Positions 17,711 to 25,810 of a stretch of 64,000 bases of DNA are shown in pieces. The position numbers and the translations under genes are program-made. Origin of the DNA: Marinibacterium sp050389775 (GTDB lineage: Bacteria; Pseudomonadota; Alphaproteobacteria; Rhodobacterales; Rhodobacteraceae); the NCBI RefSeq assembly GCF_050389775.1, contig NZ_CP177146.1:62001-126000 (forward strand). The letters run 5' to 3'. Numbering within the stretch: the first letter of the stretch is position 1; each line of letters opens with the position of its first letter. The notes beneath the pieces are model-generated. The model worked only from the letters and a program-made list of their open reading frames with translations. It ran no database searches and was not told the DNA's origin.

Positions 17711-17730
17711 TTGTATGCAAGCGTATACAA
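17711..17730. promoter_or_regulatory. Palindrome upstream of acnB
   Basis: TTGTAT (17711-17716) and ATACAA (17725-17730) form a perfect inverted repeat with an 8-bp spacer, about 85 bp before the acnB start codon. The TTGTATAC-like halves resemble GntR-family operators, including the one proposed at 29768-29784. The binding protein is unknown. Confidence 0.45.
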
Positions 17731-18150
17731 TTGGCGGTCCACTATCATGGCCCCGTGGCTTTCACAATACTGCAAGTGCAACAAAGTCTAGCAGTACCTA
17801 AGGCCGATCGCGCATCATGTCTTGGCCGAAAGCGGCGTCGTTTCGGGGGATACGGCGAAATTTCATTCGTTTTTGCCCTTTGCGGCCAGTCGCACAGCGC
17901 CGGGCAGGATAGGGCACGGCCGTTAATGCCGGGTTGCGCCGCGCCGGGCAACAGGCGGCAGGGCCATTGGCGTCGGATTGCGCATGACGGGGAAGGGCAG
18001 GGCCCGGGACGCGTGGCGGCCCAAGATGAACAGGACAAGGCCCTGACACTGCGGTGCGCTGGGTGGGGCCGTCGACGCCGCCATGCAGACCCCGGCGCCG
18101 ACAGGACGGCGGCGGGCGGCATCTTGCCTCAGGGGGCGACGGATGTTTGC
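17731..18150. other. Non-coding stretch between acnB and the acid-sugar operon
   Basis: This is the distal part of the roughly 520-bp spacer. It must contain the acnB promoter (minus strand, AT-richer near 17755-17875). I see no credible gene in it: reading frames here lack ribosome sites and recognisable protein content. Confidence 0.5.
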
Positions 18151-18183
18151 AAAAAACGCCGCGCCCGGGGCATGGGCGCGGCG
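18151..18183 (-). terminator. Intrinsic terminator of the 11-gene acid-sugar operon
   Basis: On the minus strand a perfect 10-bp stem (CGCCGCGCCC / GGGCGCGGCG, 7-nt loop) is followed by TTTTTT, 27 bp after the amidohydrolase stop codon. It marks the end of the transcript that starts near 29719. Confidence 0.9.
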
Positions 18184-18209
18184 ATCGGTTCGGGAACAGG
18201 CGGCGGCGA

Positions 18210-19100
18210 TCAGGACGCGGGGGCCAGGCCGTAGACGGTTTCGGCAGTGCCCCGGAACAGCGCCTGGCGCGCGGCCTCGGGCAGATCGGCGGTGGCCGCG
18301 TCAAAGCCCGAAAAGATCGTGTCGAACGACCCGCACAGCCCGTCGACGGGGAAGTTCGACGCAAACATCGCCCGCTCGGGGCCGAAGGTGTCGACACAGA
18401 ACCGGATGATCTCGCGGTTGTCCTCCAGCGACCACGGCCGGCCCGGCAGGCCGATGCCCGAGATCTTGACCCGCACCTGCGGCAGGGCGGCGAAATCGCG
18501 CATGGCCTGGCGCCAGCCGGCCAGCCCTTCGGCCGACCGGTCGGACGGCAGCCCGGCATGGTTCAGCACGATGGGCATCTCGGGGGCCAGGGCGGCCATG
18601 TCGGCGGCCTCGTGCAGGTGCCACCAGGGCGTCTGCAGGTCAAAGATCAGCCCGGCATCGGCCAGCCGGCGAAAGCCGTCGCGATAGGCCGGGTCCATCA
18701 TGCCGCCCGCCGGACCGCCGGGCGCGGCATTGGCCCGGGGCTTGTGGCGGACCGAGCGCACGATGGGCAGCGCGGCATAGGCCGCCAGCACCTCGGGCAG
18801 GTCGTCGCGATCCAGCCAGGCCTGGGCGACATGGGCCGCCGGGCGGCCGGTCTCGTCGCGCAGGCGCTGCATCCATTCGGCCTCGCCGGTGGGATCGGCC
18901 GGATCCCATTCGCCTTCCATGGTCACCGTGGCCACCACGTCCCAGCCTGCCGTGGCGGCATCGTATTCCGGGGCCATGAAGCGGACGCGGATCGACGTGT
19001 AATCGCCGTAGCGGAAGGGGATCATCGGCTCGTCCCGCAGCCAGGGGTGATAATTGGCCGCCGGATCCCAGTAATGGTGATGCGCGTCGATGATCTTCAT
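18210..19100 (-). CDS. Amidohydrolase (COG3618), probable sugar lactonase
   Basis: A 296-residue metal-dependent hydrolase of the amidohydrolase superfamily. The N-terminal HxH motif (IIDAHHHYWDP, residues 3-13), the mid-protein VLNHAGLP near 178-185, and the C-terminal ASNFPVDGLCGSFDTIFSGF near 248-267 place it with the group containing L-fucono-1,5-lactonase, sulfomuconolactone hydrolase and PDC hydrolase. As the last gene of an operon encoding an acid-sugar dehydratase, KDA dehydratase and KGSA dehydrogenase, opening of a pentono- or hexono-lactone is the most sensible role. Its start overlaps the tctA stop by 4 bp. A lactone of the imported sugar acid is inferred, not shown. Confidence 0.75.
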   Translation of the reverse strand: MKIIDAHHHYWDPAANYHPWLRDEPMIPFRYGDYTSIRVRFMAPEYDAATAGWDVVATVTMEGEWDPADPTGEAEWMQRLRDETGRPAAHVAQAWLDRDDLPEVLAAYAALPIVRSVRHKPRANAAPGGPAGGMMDPAYRDGFRRLADAGLIFDLQTPWWHLHEAADMAALAPEMPIVLNHAGLPSDRSAEGLAGWRQAMRDFAALPQVRVKISGIGLPGRPWSLEDNREIIRFCVDTFGPERAMFASNFPVDGLCGSFDTIFSGFDAATADLPEAARQALFRGTAETVYGLAPAS

Positions 19101-20581
19101 GCCCGGGTCTCCGTCGGTTTGCGCAGGTGCCGCAACAGGGGCACCACCCAGATGGCCAGCACGATCAGGCCCAGCACGGCAGCCACCGGCCGCGAGAAGA
19201 AGATCGACAGATCGCCTTCGGACTTGAGCATGGAGGTCACGAAGTTGAATTCCAGCATGCCGCCCAGCACGATGCCCAGGATCGCCGGGGCCAAGGGGAT
19301 GCCGTTTTCCTCGAAGAGCCAGCCGATCACGCCGAAGGCCAGCATGGTCAGCACGCCGAAGGCCGAATTGTTGATGGCAAAGCTGCCGACGATGCAGCAG
19401 GCCAGCACGACCGGGGCGAAATAGCAGGGCTGCAGGCGCAGCAGGTTGCGCGACAACTTGATGATCGCCCAGCCGAAGGGGATCAGCAGCAAGTTGGCCA
19501 GCAGGAAGGCGATGAAGATGGCATAGACCAGCTCGGGCGTCTTGACGAAGATGATCGGCCCGGGCTCCAGGCCCTTGAGGTAGAGCACGCCGATGACGAT
19601 GGCCGTGATGCTGTCGCCGGGAATGCCGAAGACCAGCGTGGGCACCCAGGCGCCCGACAGCCCGCCGTTGTTGGCCGCGCCGGCCTCGATCAGGCCTTCG
19701 TCATGGCCCTTGCCAAAGGCTTCGGGCGTCTTCGACTGGCGCTTGGCCATGGCATAGGCGACCCAGGCGGCAATGTCGGCCCCAGCGCCGGGCAGGGCGC
19801 CGATGACCGAGCCGGTGACGCTGCCCCGGACCAGGTTGCGCCAGCGGCGGCGCATGACCCCGCCCAGGCCCGGAAAGATCGGACCCATGGCCGGCGGTTC
19901 CTGGCGGGTCGAGCGGGCGGTGATGTTCTTGAGAACCTCGGGCAGGGCGAACATGCCGATCATCGCGGGGATGAAGCTGACCCCGCCCATCAGTTCGATC
20001 GACCCGAAGGTAAAACGAGGCTGGCCGGCCACGGCATCGATGCCGATGGTGGCGACCCACAGGCCGAACATCAGCGACAGGATGCCCTTGAGCGCCGAGC
20101 CGGCCGAGATGATCGCGGCGCAGGTCAGGCCCAGCAGGGCCAGCCAGAAATATTCGACAGACGAGAAATTGGTGGCAAAGCGCGCCAGCATTGGCGCGAC
20201 GGTCATCAGCAGGATGACCCCCACGACGCCCCCGAAACAGGCCGAGACCATCGACAGGCCAAGCGCGCGTTCGGGCCGGCCGGCCTTGGACATGGCATAG
20301 CCGTCCTCGACATAGGCGGCCGAGGCCGGGGTGCCGGGGATGCGCAGCAGGGTGCCGGGAATGTCGCCGGCAAAGATGGCCATGGCGGCCAGCGCGGCGA
20401 TGGCGGAAATGGCCGGCACCGGGTCCATGAAATAGGTGATCGGGATCAGCAGGGCCACGCCCATCACGGCGGTCAGCCCGGGAATGGCGCCCAGGACGAT
20501 GCCCAGCAGGCTGGCCACGACGATGGTGCCCAGCACATCGGGCTGGGCGACAAGTTCGACGGCCGAGAGAAGCACGCTCAT
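19097..20581 (-). CDS. tctA: Tripartite tricarboxylate transporter large permease TctA
   Basis: A 494-residue polytopic inner-membrane protein, the main permease of a TTT-family secondary transporter energised by an ion gradient. Family motifs are visible: GAIPGLTAVMGVALLIPITY near residues 32-51, GDIPGTLLRIPGTPASAAYVEDGYAMSK near 73-100, and GALPGAGADIAAWVAYAMAKR near 255-275. The start at 20581 overlaps the tctB stop by 4 bp (ATGA), and its stop overlaps the amidohydrolase start. The substrate is presumably the same acid sugar, or its lactone or a related acid, handled by the operon's enzymes. Confidence 0.92.
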   Translation of the reverse strand: MSVLLSAVELVAQPDVLGTIVVASLLGIVLGAIPGLTAVMGVALLIPITYFMDPVPAISAIAALAAMAIFAGDIPGTLLRIPGTPASAAYVEDGYAMSKAGRPERALGLSMVSACFGGVVGVILLMTVAPMLARFATNFSSVEYFWLALLGLTCAAIISAGSALKGILSLMFGLWVATIGIDAVAGQPRFTFGSIELMGGVSFIPAMIGMFALPEVLKNITARSTRQEPPAMGPIFPGLGGVMRRRWRNLVRGSVTGSVIGALPGAGADIAAWVAYAMAKRQSKTPEAFGKGHDEGLIEAGAANNGGLSGAWVPTLVFGIPGDSITAIVIGVLYLKGLEPGPIIFVKTPELVYAIFIAFLLANLLLIPFGWAIIKLSRNLLRLQPCYFAPVVLACCIVGSFAINNSAFGVLTMLAFGVIGWLFEENGIPLAPAILGIVLGGMLEFNFVTSMLKSEGDLSIFFSRPVAAVLGLIVLAIWVVPLLRHLRKPTETRA

Positions 20582-21036
20582 GGCAGGATCCTTTCGATCA
20601 GGCCCAGGGGCAGGGGCACGCGCAGCAATTCGCCGAAGATCAGGTAGAGCACGACAGCCATGCCCAGCCCCGTCGCGGCCGAGGGCCACAGCCGGCCGCC
20701 GGCCATCACGGCCAGGCCGGCGATCAGCAGGGCGGTGGTCAGGATGAAGCCCAGCAGCGGCGAGATCAGCACCCAGCCGATCACGGCGGCCAGGATCGCG
20801 GCGACTTTCATCCCCGAGCTGCCGCGCAGCATGTCGCCCACGCGGACCAGCTGGCCCCGGGCGCCGGTCACGGCAAAAGCGATGCCGCACAGGATGAGCG
20901 CGCCGCCCAAGAGGCGCGGAAAGAAGGCCGAGCCGAATTGCTGGCCCGGGATCTCGCGGAAGCCCAGCGTGCCGATGATGACGGCAATGCCGCCAAGAAT
21001 GGCCAGCAGGCCGATGATGCGATCGTTGATTTGCAT
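20578..21036 (-). CDS. tctB: Tripartite tricarboxylate transporter small subunit TctB
   Basis: A 152-residue protein with four predicted membrane helices (around residues 8-25, 40-58, 75-105 and 118-140), typical of the TctB small permease subunit. The C-terminal LYLIFGELLRVPLPLG is a common ending of this family. It overlaps tctA by 4 bp and follows tctC after a 58-bp gap that contains a hairpin. Confidence 0.88.
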   Translation of the reverse strand: MQINDRIIGLLAILGGIAVIIGTLGFREIPGQQFGSAFFPRLLGGALILCGIAFAVTGARGQLVRVGDMLRGSSGMKVAAILAAVIGWVLISPLLGFILTTALLIAGLAVMAGGRLWPSAATGLGMAVVLYLIFGELLRVPLPLGLIERILP

Positions 21037-21039
21037 GGC

Positions 21040-21070
21040 GTACCAGCGGGTTGCCGGCGCCCGCTGATAC
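21040..21070 (-). terminator. Hairpin between tctC and tctB
   Basis: An 11-bp stem with one mismatch (core CAGCGGG / CCCGCTG, 9-nt loop) starts 25 bp after the tctC stop in the direction of transcription. It resembles the stabilising hairpins that let a binding protein outnumber its membrane partners. Confidence 0.5.
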
Positions 21071-21094
21071 GGACGCCGGTCTGCCGCCCTTTCG

Positions 21095-22060
21095 TTACTT
21101 TGCGAGACCCAGCTCGGTCAGCAGGGCCTTGGCCTCCTGGGAGAAGCCGGTGGCATAGGCCGAGAATGCCTCGGACCCGTCGAAGGTCGGCGTGATGCCG
21201 CGTTGGGCCAGGGCCTCTTGCACGGCGGCCGAACCATGGGCGGTGCGGGCGGCCTCTTCGATCTTGGCCTTGACGTCATCGGGCAGGCCGGCCGGCGCGC
21301 AGAGCGAGAACCAGTTGCTCATCGACCAGTCGGTGCCGCTTTCCTTCAGCGTCGGCACGTCGGGGAAGGCCGGCGAACGGTCGTCGGCCATGACCGCCAG
21401 GATCTTGACCTCGCCGGCATCGGCCAGGGCGCGGGCCTCGATCGGCGAGCCGGTAAAGACCGAGATGCCGCCGGCCAGCAGGTCCTGCAGCGCCGGGGCG
21501 CCGCCCTGCGAGGGGATGAAGCGCAGGCTGTCGACCTCGCCGCCCGCGGCCTGCATCATGCCGGCGGCGGCCATGTGCCAGGGGCCGCCGATGCCCGAGC
21601 CGGATGCGCTGAGATCGCCCTCCTTGGCCGCCGTCAGCACGTCTTCGACGCTGTCATAGGGGCTGTTGGCCGCAACGGTCACGCCGCCCGGGATCTCGGC
21701 CAGGCGCGAGATCAGGGTAAAGGTCTCGGGCGTCAGCGGGGCCAGGCCCACGGTGTCGAAATAGGTGATTTCCGAGGTGCAGGCGCCCAGCGTGTAGCCG
21801 TCGGCCCGGGAATTGGCGATGGTCGCATGACCCACGACGCCCGACCCGCCGGTGCGGTTGACGACGTTGATGGGCTGGCCGAGCGCCTCTTCGAAGCCCA
21901 CGGCAAAGATGCGGATGATGGTGTCGGTGCCACCGCCGGCACCCCAGGGCACGATGATCGTGACCGGGCGTTCGGGGTAATCGGCCAGCGCGGGCGCGGC
22001 GGCCAGCGCGGCCAGGGCAGCGGCGCCGATGGTCCGGCCGAAGGTCTTGGCGAATGTCAT
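21095..22060 (-). CDS. tctC: Tripartite tricarboxylate transporter substrate-binding protein TctC (Bug family)
   Basis: A 321-residue periplasmic binding protein. The signal peptide ends at AAPALAD (near residue 27), followed by the family hallmark YPERPVTIIVPWGAGGGTDT (residues 28-47). The central SGSGIGGPWHMAA and the FTGSPIEARALADAGEVK region are also typical of Bug proteins. ATG 22060 is preceded by GGGAGGAT. It belongs to the 11-gene operon and is the second binding protein encoded there, after dctP at 28733. Confidence 0.92.
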   Translation of the reverse strand: MTFAKTFGRTIGAAALAALAAAPALADYPERPVTIIVPWGAGGGTDTIIRIFAVGFEEALGQPINVVNRTGGSGVVGHATIANSRADGYTLGACTSEITYFDTVGLAPLTPETFTLISRLAEIPGGVTVAANSPYDSVEDVLTAAKEGDLSASGSGIGGPWHMAAAGMMQAAGGEVDSLRFIPSQGGAPALQDLLAGGISVFTGSPIEARALADAGEVKILAVMADDRSPAFPDVPTLKESGTDWSMSNWFSLCAPAGLPDDVKAKIEEAARTAHGSAAVQEALAQRGITPTFDGSEAFSAYATGFSQEAKALLTELGLAK

Positions 22061-22092
22061 GGGTGGTATCCTCCCGTCAGGGTGTTGGGTGC

Positions 22093-22115
22093 GCCCGCGC
22101 CCTCCCGGCGCGGGC
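22093..22115 (-). terminator. Intercistronic hairpin before tctC
   Basis: A perfect 9-bp stem (GCCCGCGCC / GGCGCGGGC, 5-nt loop) lies in the 63-bp gap between the semialdehyde dehydrogenase and tctC. There is no T-tract; it is probably a processing or attenuation site within the operon. Confidence 0.45.
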
Positions 22116-22123
22116 ACGGGTCG

Positions 22124-23635
22124 TCAGTGATCGGCGGGCATCAGCGCATCGGGGATGTTCTGGTAGCTCACCGGGCGCAGGAAGCGCCGGATCGACAGCG
22201 TGCCGACCGACGTCGCGCCGAAATTGGTCGAGGCCGGATAGGGCCCGCCATGGACCATGGCATCACAGACCTCAACCCCGGTCGGGAACCCGTTGGCCAG
22301 CACGCGGCCGGCCTTGCGTTCCAGAACGGGCATCAGCCGCGCGGCCAGGGCGGTGTCGCCCTCGTCCATCTGCAGGGTGCAGGTCAGCTGGCCTTCAAAG
22401 CCTTTTGCCAGCGTTTCCATCTCGTCGGGGTCCGAAACCCGCACGACCAGGCCGAGGGGCCCGAAGACCTCTTCGCCAAGCGCATGGTCCTGCAGGTAGC
22501 TGGCCGCATCGGTCTCGTAGAGGTTGGGCGAGGCATTGCGGCCTTCGTCGGCATTGGTCAGCAGCGGTTGCACGGCGTTGCGGCCGTCGAACCGGGACTT
22601 GCCGTCCTTGTAGGCTGCGGCGATGCCGTCGGTCAGCATGACCTGCGGGCCGACGGCCTTCAGTGCCTCGGCCGCCGCTGCCACAAGGGCATCGCCCTCG
22701 GGTCCGGCCATGACCACGGCGATGCCGGGGTTGGTGCAGAACTGGCCCGCGCCCATGGTCAGCGATCCGGCCCAGCCTTCGCCGATGGCCGCGCCACGGG
22801 CGGCGGTGGCCTCGGGCAGGACGAACATCGGGTTGACGCTGCCCAGCTCGCCGAAGAAGGGGATCGGCTCGGGCCGCTGCGCGCAGAGGTCAAAGAGCGC
22901 GCGCCCGCCGCCGAGCGAGCCGGTGAAGCCCACGGCCTTGATCAGCGGGTGCTGGACCAGCGCCGTGCCCACGTCGCGGCGCCCGCCCTGGATGTTCGAG
23001 AACACGCCCGGATGCATGCCGGTCTTGGCGATGGCCGCATGGATGGCCTCGCTGATGATCTCGCCGGTGCCGGGATGGGCCGAATGGCCCTTGACCACGA
23101 CGGGGCAGCCGGCGGCCAGCGCGGCGGCGGTGTCACCGCCGGCGGTGGAAAAGGCCAGCGGGAAGTTCGACGCGCCGAAGACCGCGACCGGGCCGATGGG
23201 CCGCTGCACCATCTTGAGGTCGGGCCGGGGCAGGGGCGCACGATCGGGCAGGGCCGGGTCGTGGCGCTTGTCGAGGTAATCGCCCTTGAGGATATGCTCG
23301 GCAAAGAGCCGCAGCTGGCCGGTGGTCCGGCCTCGTTCGCCCTGCAGGCGGCCCTCGGGCAGGCCGCTTTCCTGGCTGCCGATCTCGGTGATCGCCTCGG
23401 CGCGGGCCTCGATCTCGTCGGCGATGGCGTTCAGAAAGGCCGCCCGTTCGGCCGCCGTGGTATAGCCATAGGACCAGAAGGCCTCTTCGGCCGCCTGGCA
23501 GGCCCGGTCGACCAGGTCGACCGTACCCACGGAAAAGTCACGCGCCGGCCCGTGGGCGGGCTGCGAGGCGAAGGTCTGGCTGCCGCCGACCCATTCGCCG
23601 GCGATCAGGTGTTTGCCATGTGTCTCGTATGTCAT
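22124..23635 (-). CDS. 2-oxoglutarate semialdehyde dehydrogenase (type III KGSADH)
   Basis: This NADP-preferring aldehyde dehydrogenase (503 residues) oxidises 2-oxoglutarate semialdehyde to 2-oxoglutarate, the last step of non-phosphorylative pentose/acid-sugar pathways. The subclass signature is clear: FGASNFPLAFSTAGGDTA near residues 153-170, Glu263 in FFGELGSVNP, and catalytic Cys300 in MGAGQFCTNPG. A GTG one codon upstream (23638) is possible, but ATG 23635 has the better spacing from AAGGA. It follows the dehydratase gene by about 21 bp. Together with the two dehydratases upstream it completes a route to the TCA cycle. Confidence 0.92.
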   Translation of the reverse strand: MTYETHGKHLIAGEWVGGSQTFASQPAHGPARDFSVGTVDLVDRACQAAEEAFWSYGYTTAAERAAFLNAIADEIEARAEAITEIGSQESGLPEGRLQGERGRTTGQLRLFAEHILKGDYLDKRHDPALPDRAPLPRPDLKMVQRPIGPVAVFGASNFPLAFSTAGGDTAAALAAGCPVVVKGHSAHPGTGEIISEAIHAAIAKTGMHPGVFSNIQGGRRDVGTALVQHPLIKAVGFTGSLGGGRALFDLCAQRPEPIPFFGELGSVNPMFVLPEATAARGAAIGEGWAGSLTMGAGQFCTNPGIAVVMAGPEGDALVAAAAEALKAVGPQVMLTDGIAAAYKDGKSRFDGRNAVQPLLTNADEGRNASPNLYETDAASYLQDHALGEEVFGPLGLVVRVSDPDEMETLAKGFEGQLTCTLQMDEGDTALAARLMPVLERKAGRVLANGFPTGVEVCDAMVHGGPYPASTNFGATSVGTLSIRRFLRPVSYQNIPDALMPADH

Positions 23636-23656
23636 CACATCGGTCCTTCTGTTCGT

Positions 23657-24565
23657 TCACTTGCCCCAGCGGAGCACGACCGGATCCAGCGGCCGGATCA
23701 GGCGCATCAGCAGGTCGCGGATCTGCGGGTGCAGGGGCGGGATCGGGTGGCGGCAGAAGTCCGAGGCGATGACCCCGCCTTCGACCATGGCCGCCTTGGC
23801 CGAGCGGAACCCGCATTGCCGGTTCTCGTGGTTGATCGCCATGGCCACCCGTTCATAGGCCGCCAGCATCCCGTCGCGGTCGCCCCTTGCATGGGCATCG
23901 AGCACCGGGCGGATCTGGTCGGGGATCATGGCCGAGGTCATCGTGCCCGTCGCCCCGGCTTCGAGATCGGCGGGCAGGGTGATGGCCTCTTCGCCGTCGA
24001 ACGGCGCCTCGATGGCCGGGCCGCCCTCGGCGATCAGCGCCCGCAGCTTGCCGGCGGCCTGGGGGCATTCGATCTTGAAGAGCTTCACCATCTCGATCTC
24101 CTGCGCCATCCGCACCAGCAGCGGCACCGGAAGCTCGACCCCCGACAGCGGCGCGTCCTGCACCATGATCGGGATGCCGACCTCGCCGACCCGGGCGAAT
24201 TGCTCGAACGTCTGGTCGGGCGTGCCCTTCATCAGGGCCCCGTGGTAGGGCGGCATCATCATCACGCTGTCGGCCCCGTGGGCCTTGGCATGACGTGCCC
24301 GCTCGACGGCAATGTCGGTGGCATAATGGCTGATCGTCACGATCACCGGCAGGCGGCCGGCCATGTGGGCCAGCGACACTTCGGTCAGCTTGCGGCGCTC
24401 TTCATCCGAGATCAGGAACTGCTCGGAGAAATTGGCCAGGATGCAGATGCCGTCGTTGCCCTGGTCGACCATGCAGTCGACGACACGTTTCATGCCCTCG
24501 TAATCGACGGTGCCATCGGGGTTGAAGGGCGTCGGCGCGACGGGCCAGATACCGGACCAGCTCAT
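23657..24565 (-). CDS. 2-keto-3-deoxy-L-pentonate (L-KDA) dehydratase, DHDPS family
   Basis: A 302-residue class I aldolase-fold lyase. The Schiff-base Lys is probably Lys164 in LFKIECPQ; the usual DHDPS YNxP segment is replaced by VQDAPLSG (135-142) and GTTGE by ANFSE (44-48), as in 2-keto-3-deoxy-L-arabonate dehydratases. It would dehydrate and deaminate-free rearrange 2-keto-3-deoxy-L-pentonate to 2-oxoglutarate semialdehyde, the substrate of the next enzyme. Its ATG overlaps the stop of the enolase-superfamily gene by 4 bp, indicating translational coupling. Other DHDPS-family keto-acid lyases are possible, but the KGSADH neighbour makes this assignment strong. Confidence 0.85.
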   Translation of the reverse strand: MSWSGIWPVAPTPFNPDGTVDYEGMKRVVDCMVDQGNDGICILANFSEQFLISDEERRKLTEVSLAHMAGRLPVIVTISHYATDIAVERARHAKAHGADSVMMMPPYHGALMKGTPDQTFEQFARVGEVGIPIMVQDAPLSGVELPVPLLVRMAQEIEMVKLFKIECPQAAGKLRALIAEGGPAIEAPFDGEEAITLPADLEAGATGTMTSAMIPDQIRPVLDAHARGDRDGMLAAYERVAMAINHENRQCGFRSAKAAMVEGGVIASDFCRHPIPPLHPQIRDLLMRLIRPLDPVVLRWGK

Positions 24566-25737
24566 TCCACGATCTCGAAGTTGTGCAGGTGCTTGTCGGA
24601 AATGGTGATGCCCAGGCCGGGCTTGTCGTCATCCAGCTGCAGGAAGCCGTCGACCGCCTCGGGATCGCCTTCGAAGATGTAGTAGAACAGCTCGTTGCCG
24701 ACCTCGACGTCGAAGACCGGGAAGTATTCGCTGATCGGGCAATTCGCATTGGCCATGGTCAGGTGGTAATTGTGCACCTGGCCGGCATGCGGGATGACCG
24801 GGATCTGCGCCGCCTCGGCGATGGCGTTGATCTTTTGCGCCGCGGTGATGCCGCCCACGCGGTTGGTGTCGTATTGCAGGACGCTGACGGCCTTTTTCTG
24901 GATCAGGTCGTTGCAGCCCATGATCGAGAATTCATGCTCGCCGCCCGAGATCGGCACGATGTTCATGGCGTTCAGCTCGGCATAGCCTTCGACGTCATCG
25001 GCAATGACCGGTTCTTCCAGCCAGCGCGGTTCGTACTTGGCCAGCTTGGGCAGCATGCGCTTGGCGTAATCCAGGTTCCAGCCCATGTAACATTCGAGCA
25101 TCAGGTCGTTGTCGTAGCCGATGACCTCGCGCAGGGCCTCGACCCGCTTGAGGTTCTCGCGCATGCCCGGCATGCCGTCCTTGGGGCCATAGCCGAAACG
25201 CGACTTGTAGGCCGTGTAGCCGTTCTTCATGGCCTCTTCGGCCTCGGCCTGCATGGATTCGACCGGCCCGGCGTAAAGCTTGGAGTAATAGACCGGGATC
25301 TTTTCCTTGGTCCGCCCGCCGAGCAGCTTGAAGACCGGCTTGCCGACCAGCTTGCCCATCAGGTCCCAGATGGCGATGTCGATGGCCGAAATGGCCGTCA
25401 TGCCGATGCCCTTGCGGCCCCAGGCATGGGTGCGGCGGTACATCTTTTCCCAGATATAGGCATAGTCGAACGGATCCTCGCCGATGACCAGCGGGGCATA
25501 CCAATCGTCGATGGCCTTCTTGACGACGCCGGGCGCCAGGGCGGCGTTGCCGATGCCGATGGTGCCGTCTTCGGTCTCGATCTCGCAGGTCAGCCACTGG
25601 TGGAACCGGAACGAGGCCATGGCATCGCCCTTCATCCACAGCGCGTCCGAGGCATTGGTGCAGAAATTGCCGGTCGGCGGAACGGTCGGGCCGGTCCAGT
25701 TCCAGACGCGGGTGCGAACGGATTTGATCTTGGTCAT
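24562..25737 (-). CDS. Enolase-superfamily acid-sugar dehydratase (rhamnonate/lyxonate-dehydratase-like)
   Basis: A 391-residue mandelate-racemase-type dehydratase. Likely metal ligands are Glu215 (LECYMGW; most relatives have Asp here), Glu241 (WLEEPVIADD) and Glu267 (GGEHEF). The general-base dyad is His317 (IPHAGQVHNYH) with Asp290 (QYDTNRVGG), and Lys178 is the candidate second base. NFCTNASD near residue 24 and RFHQWL near 44 form the specificity cap. Products of L-pentonates such as L-lyxonate or L-arabinonate would be 2-keto-3-deoxy-L-pentonate, which fits the downstream enzymes; L-rhamnonate would not lead to KGSA. ATG 25737 follows AAGGAAG. Confidence 0.82.
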   Translation of the reverse strand: MTKIKSVRTRVWNWTGPTVPPTGNFCTNASDALWMKGDAMASFRFHQWLTCEIETEDGTIGIGNAALAPGVVKKAIDDWYAPLVIGEDPFDYAYIWEKMYRRTHAWGRKGIGMTAISAIDIAIWDLMGKLVGKPVFKLLGGRTKEKIPVYYSKLYAGPVESMQAEAEEAMKNGYTAYKSRFGYGPKDGMPGMRENLKRVEALREVIGYDNDLMLECYMGWNLDYAKRMLPKLAKYEPRWLEEPVIADDVEGYAELNAMNIVPISGGEHEFSIMGCNDLIQKKAVSVLQYDTNRVGGITAAQKINAIAEAAQIPVIPHAGQVHNYHLTMANANCPISEYFPVFDVEVGNELFYYIFEGDPEAVDGFLQLDDDKPGLGITISDKHLHNFEIVE

Positions 25738-25810
25738 CTCACTCTTCCTTGTCAGGCGGGGCGGCCGGGGCCTGCGCGGGCGCAGGCGGGGCCGAACGTG
25801 ATCTTGCGGG

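Noticed and set aside
21203..24682. An 1159-codon open frame on the plus strand antisense to tctC, KGSADH and the KDA dehydratase
   Set aside because: The minus strand here has three clear family genes with ribosome sites. The long antisense frame is what strong GC3 bias produces; its translation is His/Gly/Arg/Gln-rich with no domain.
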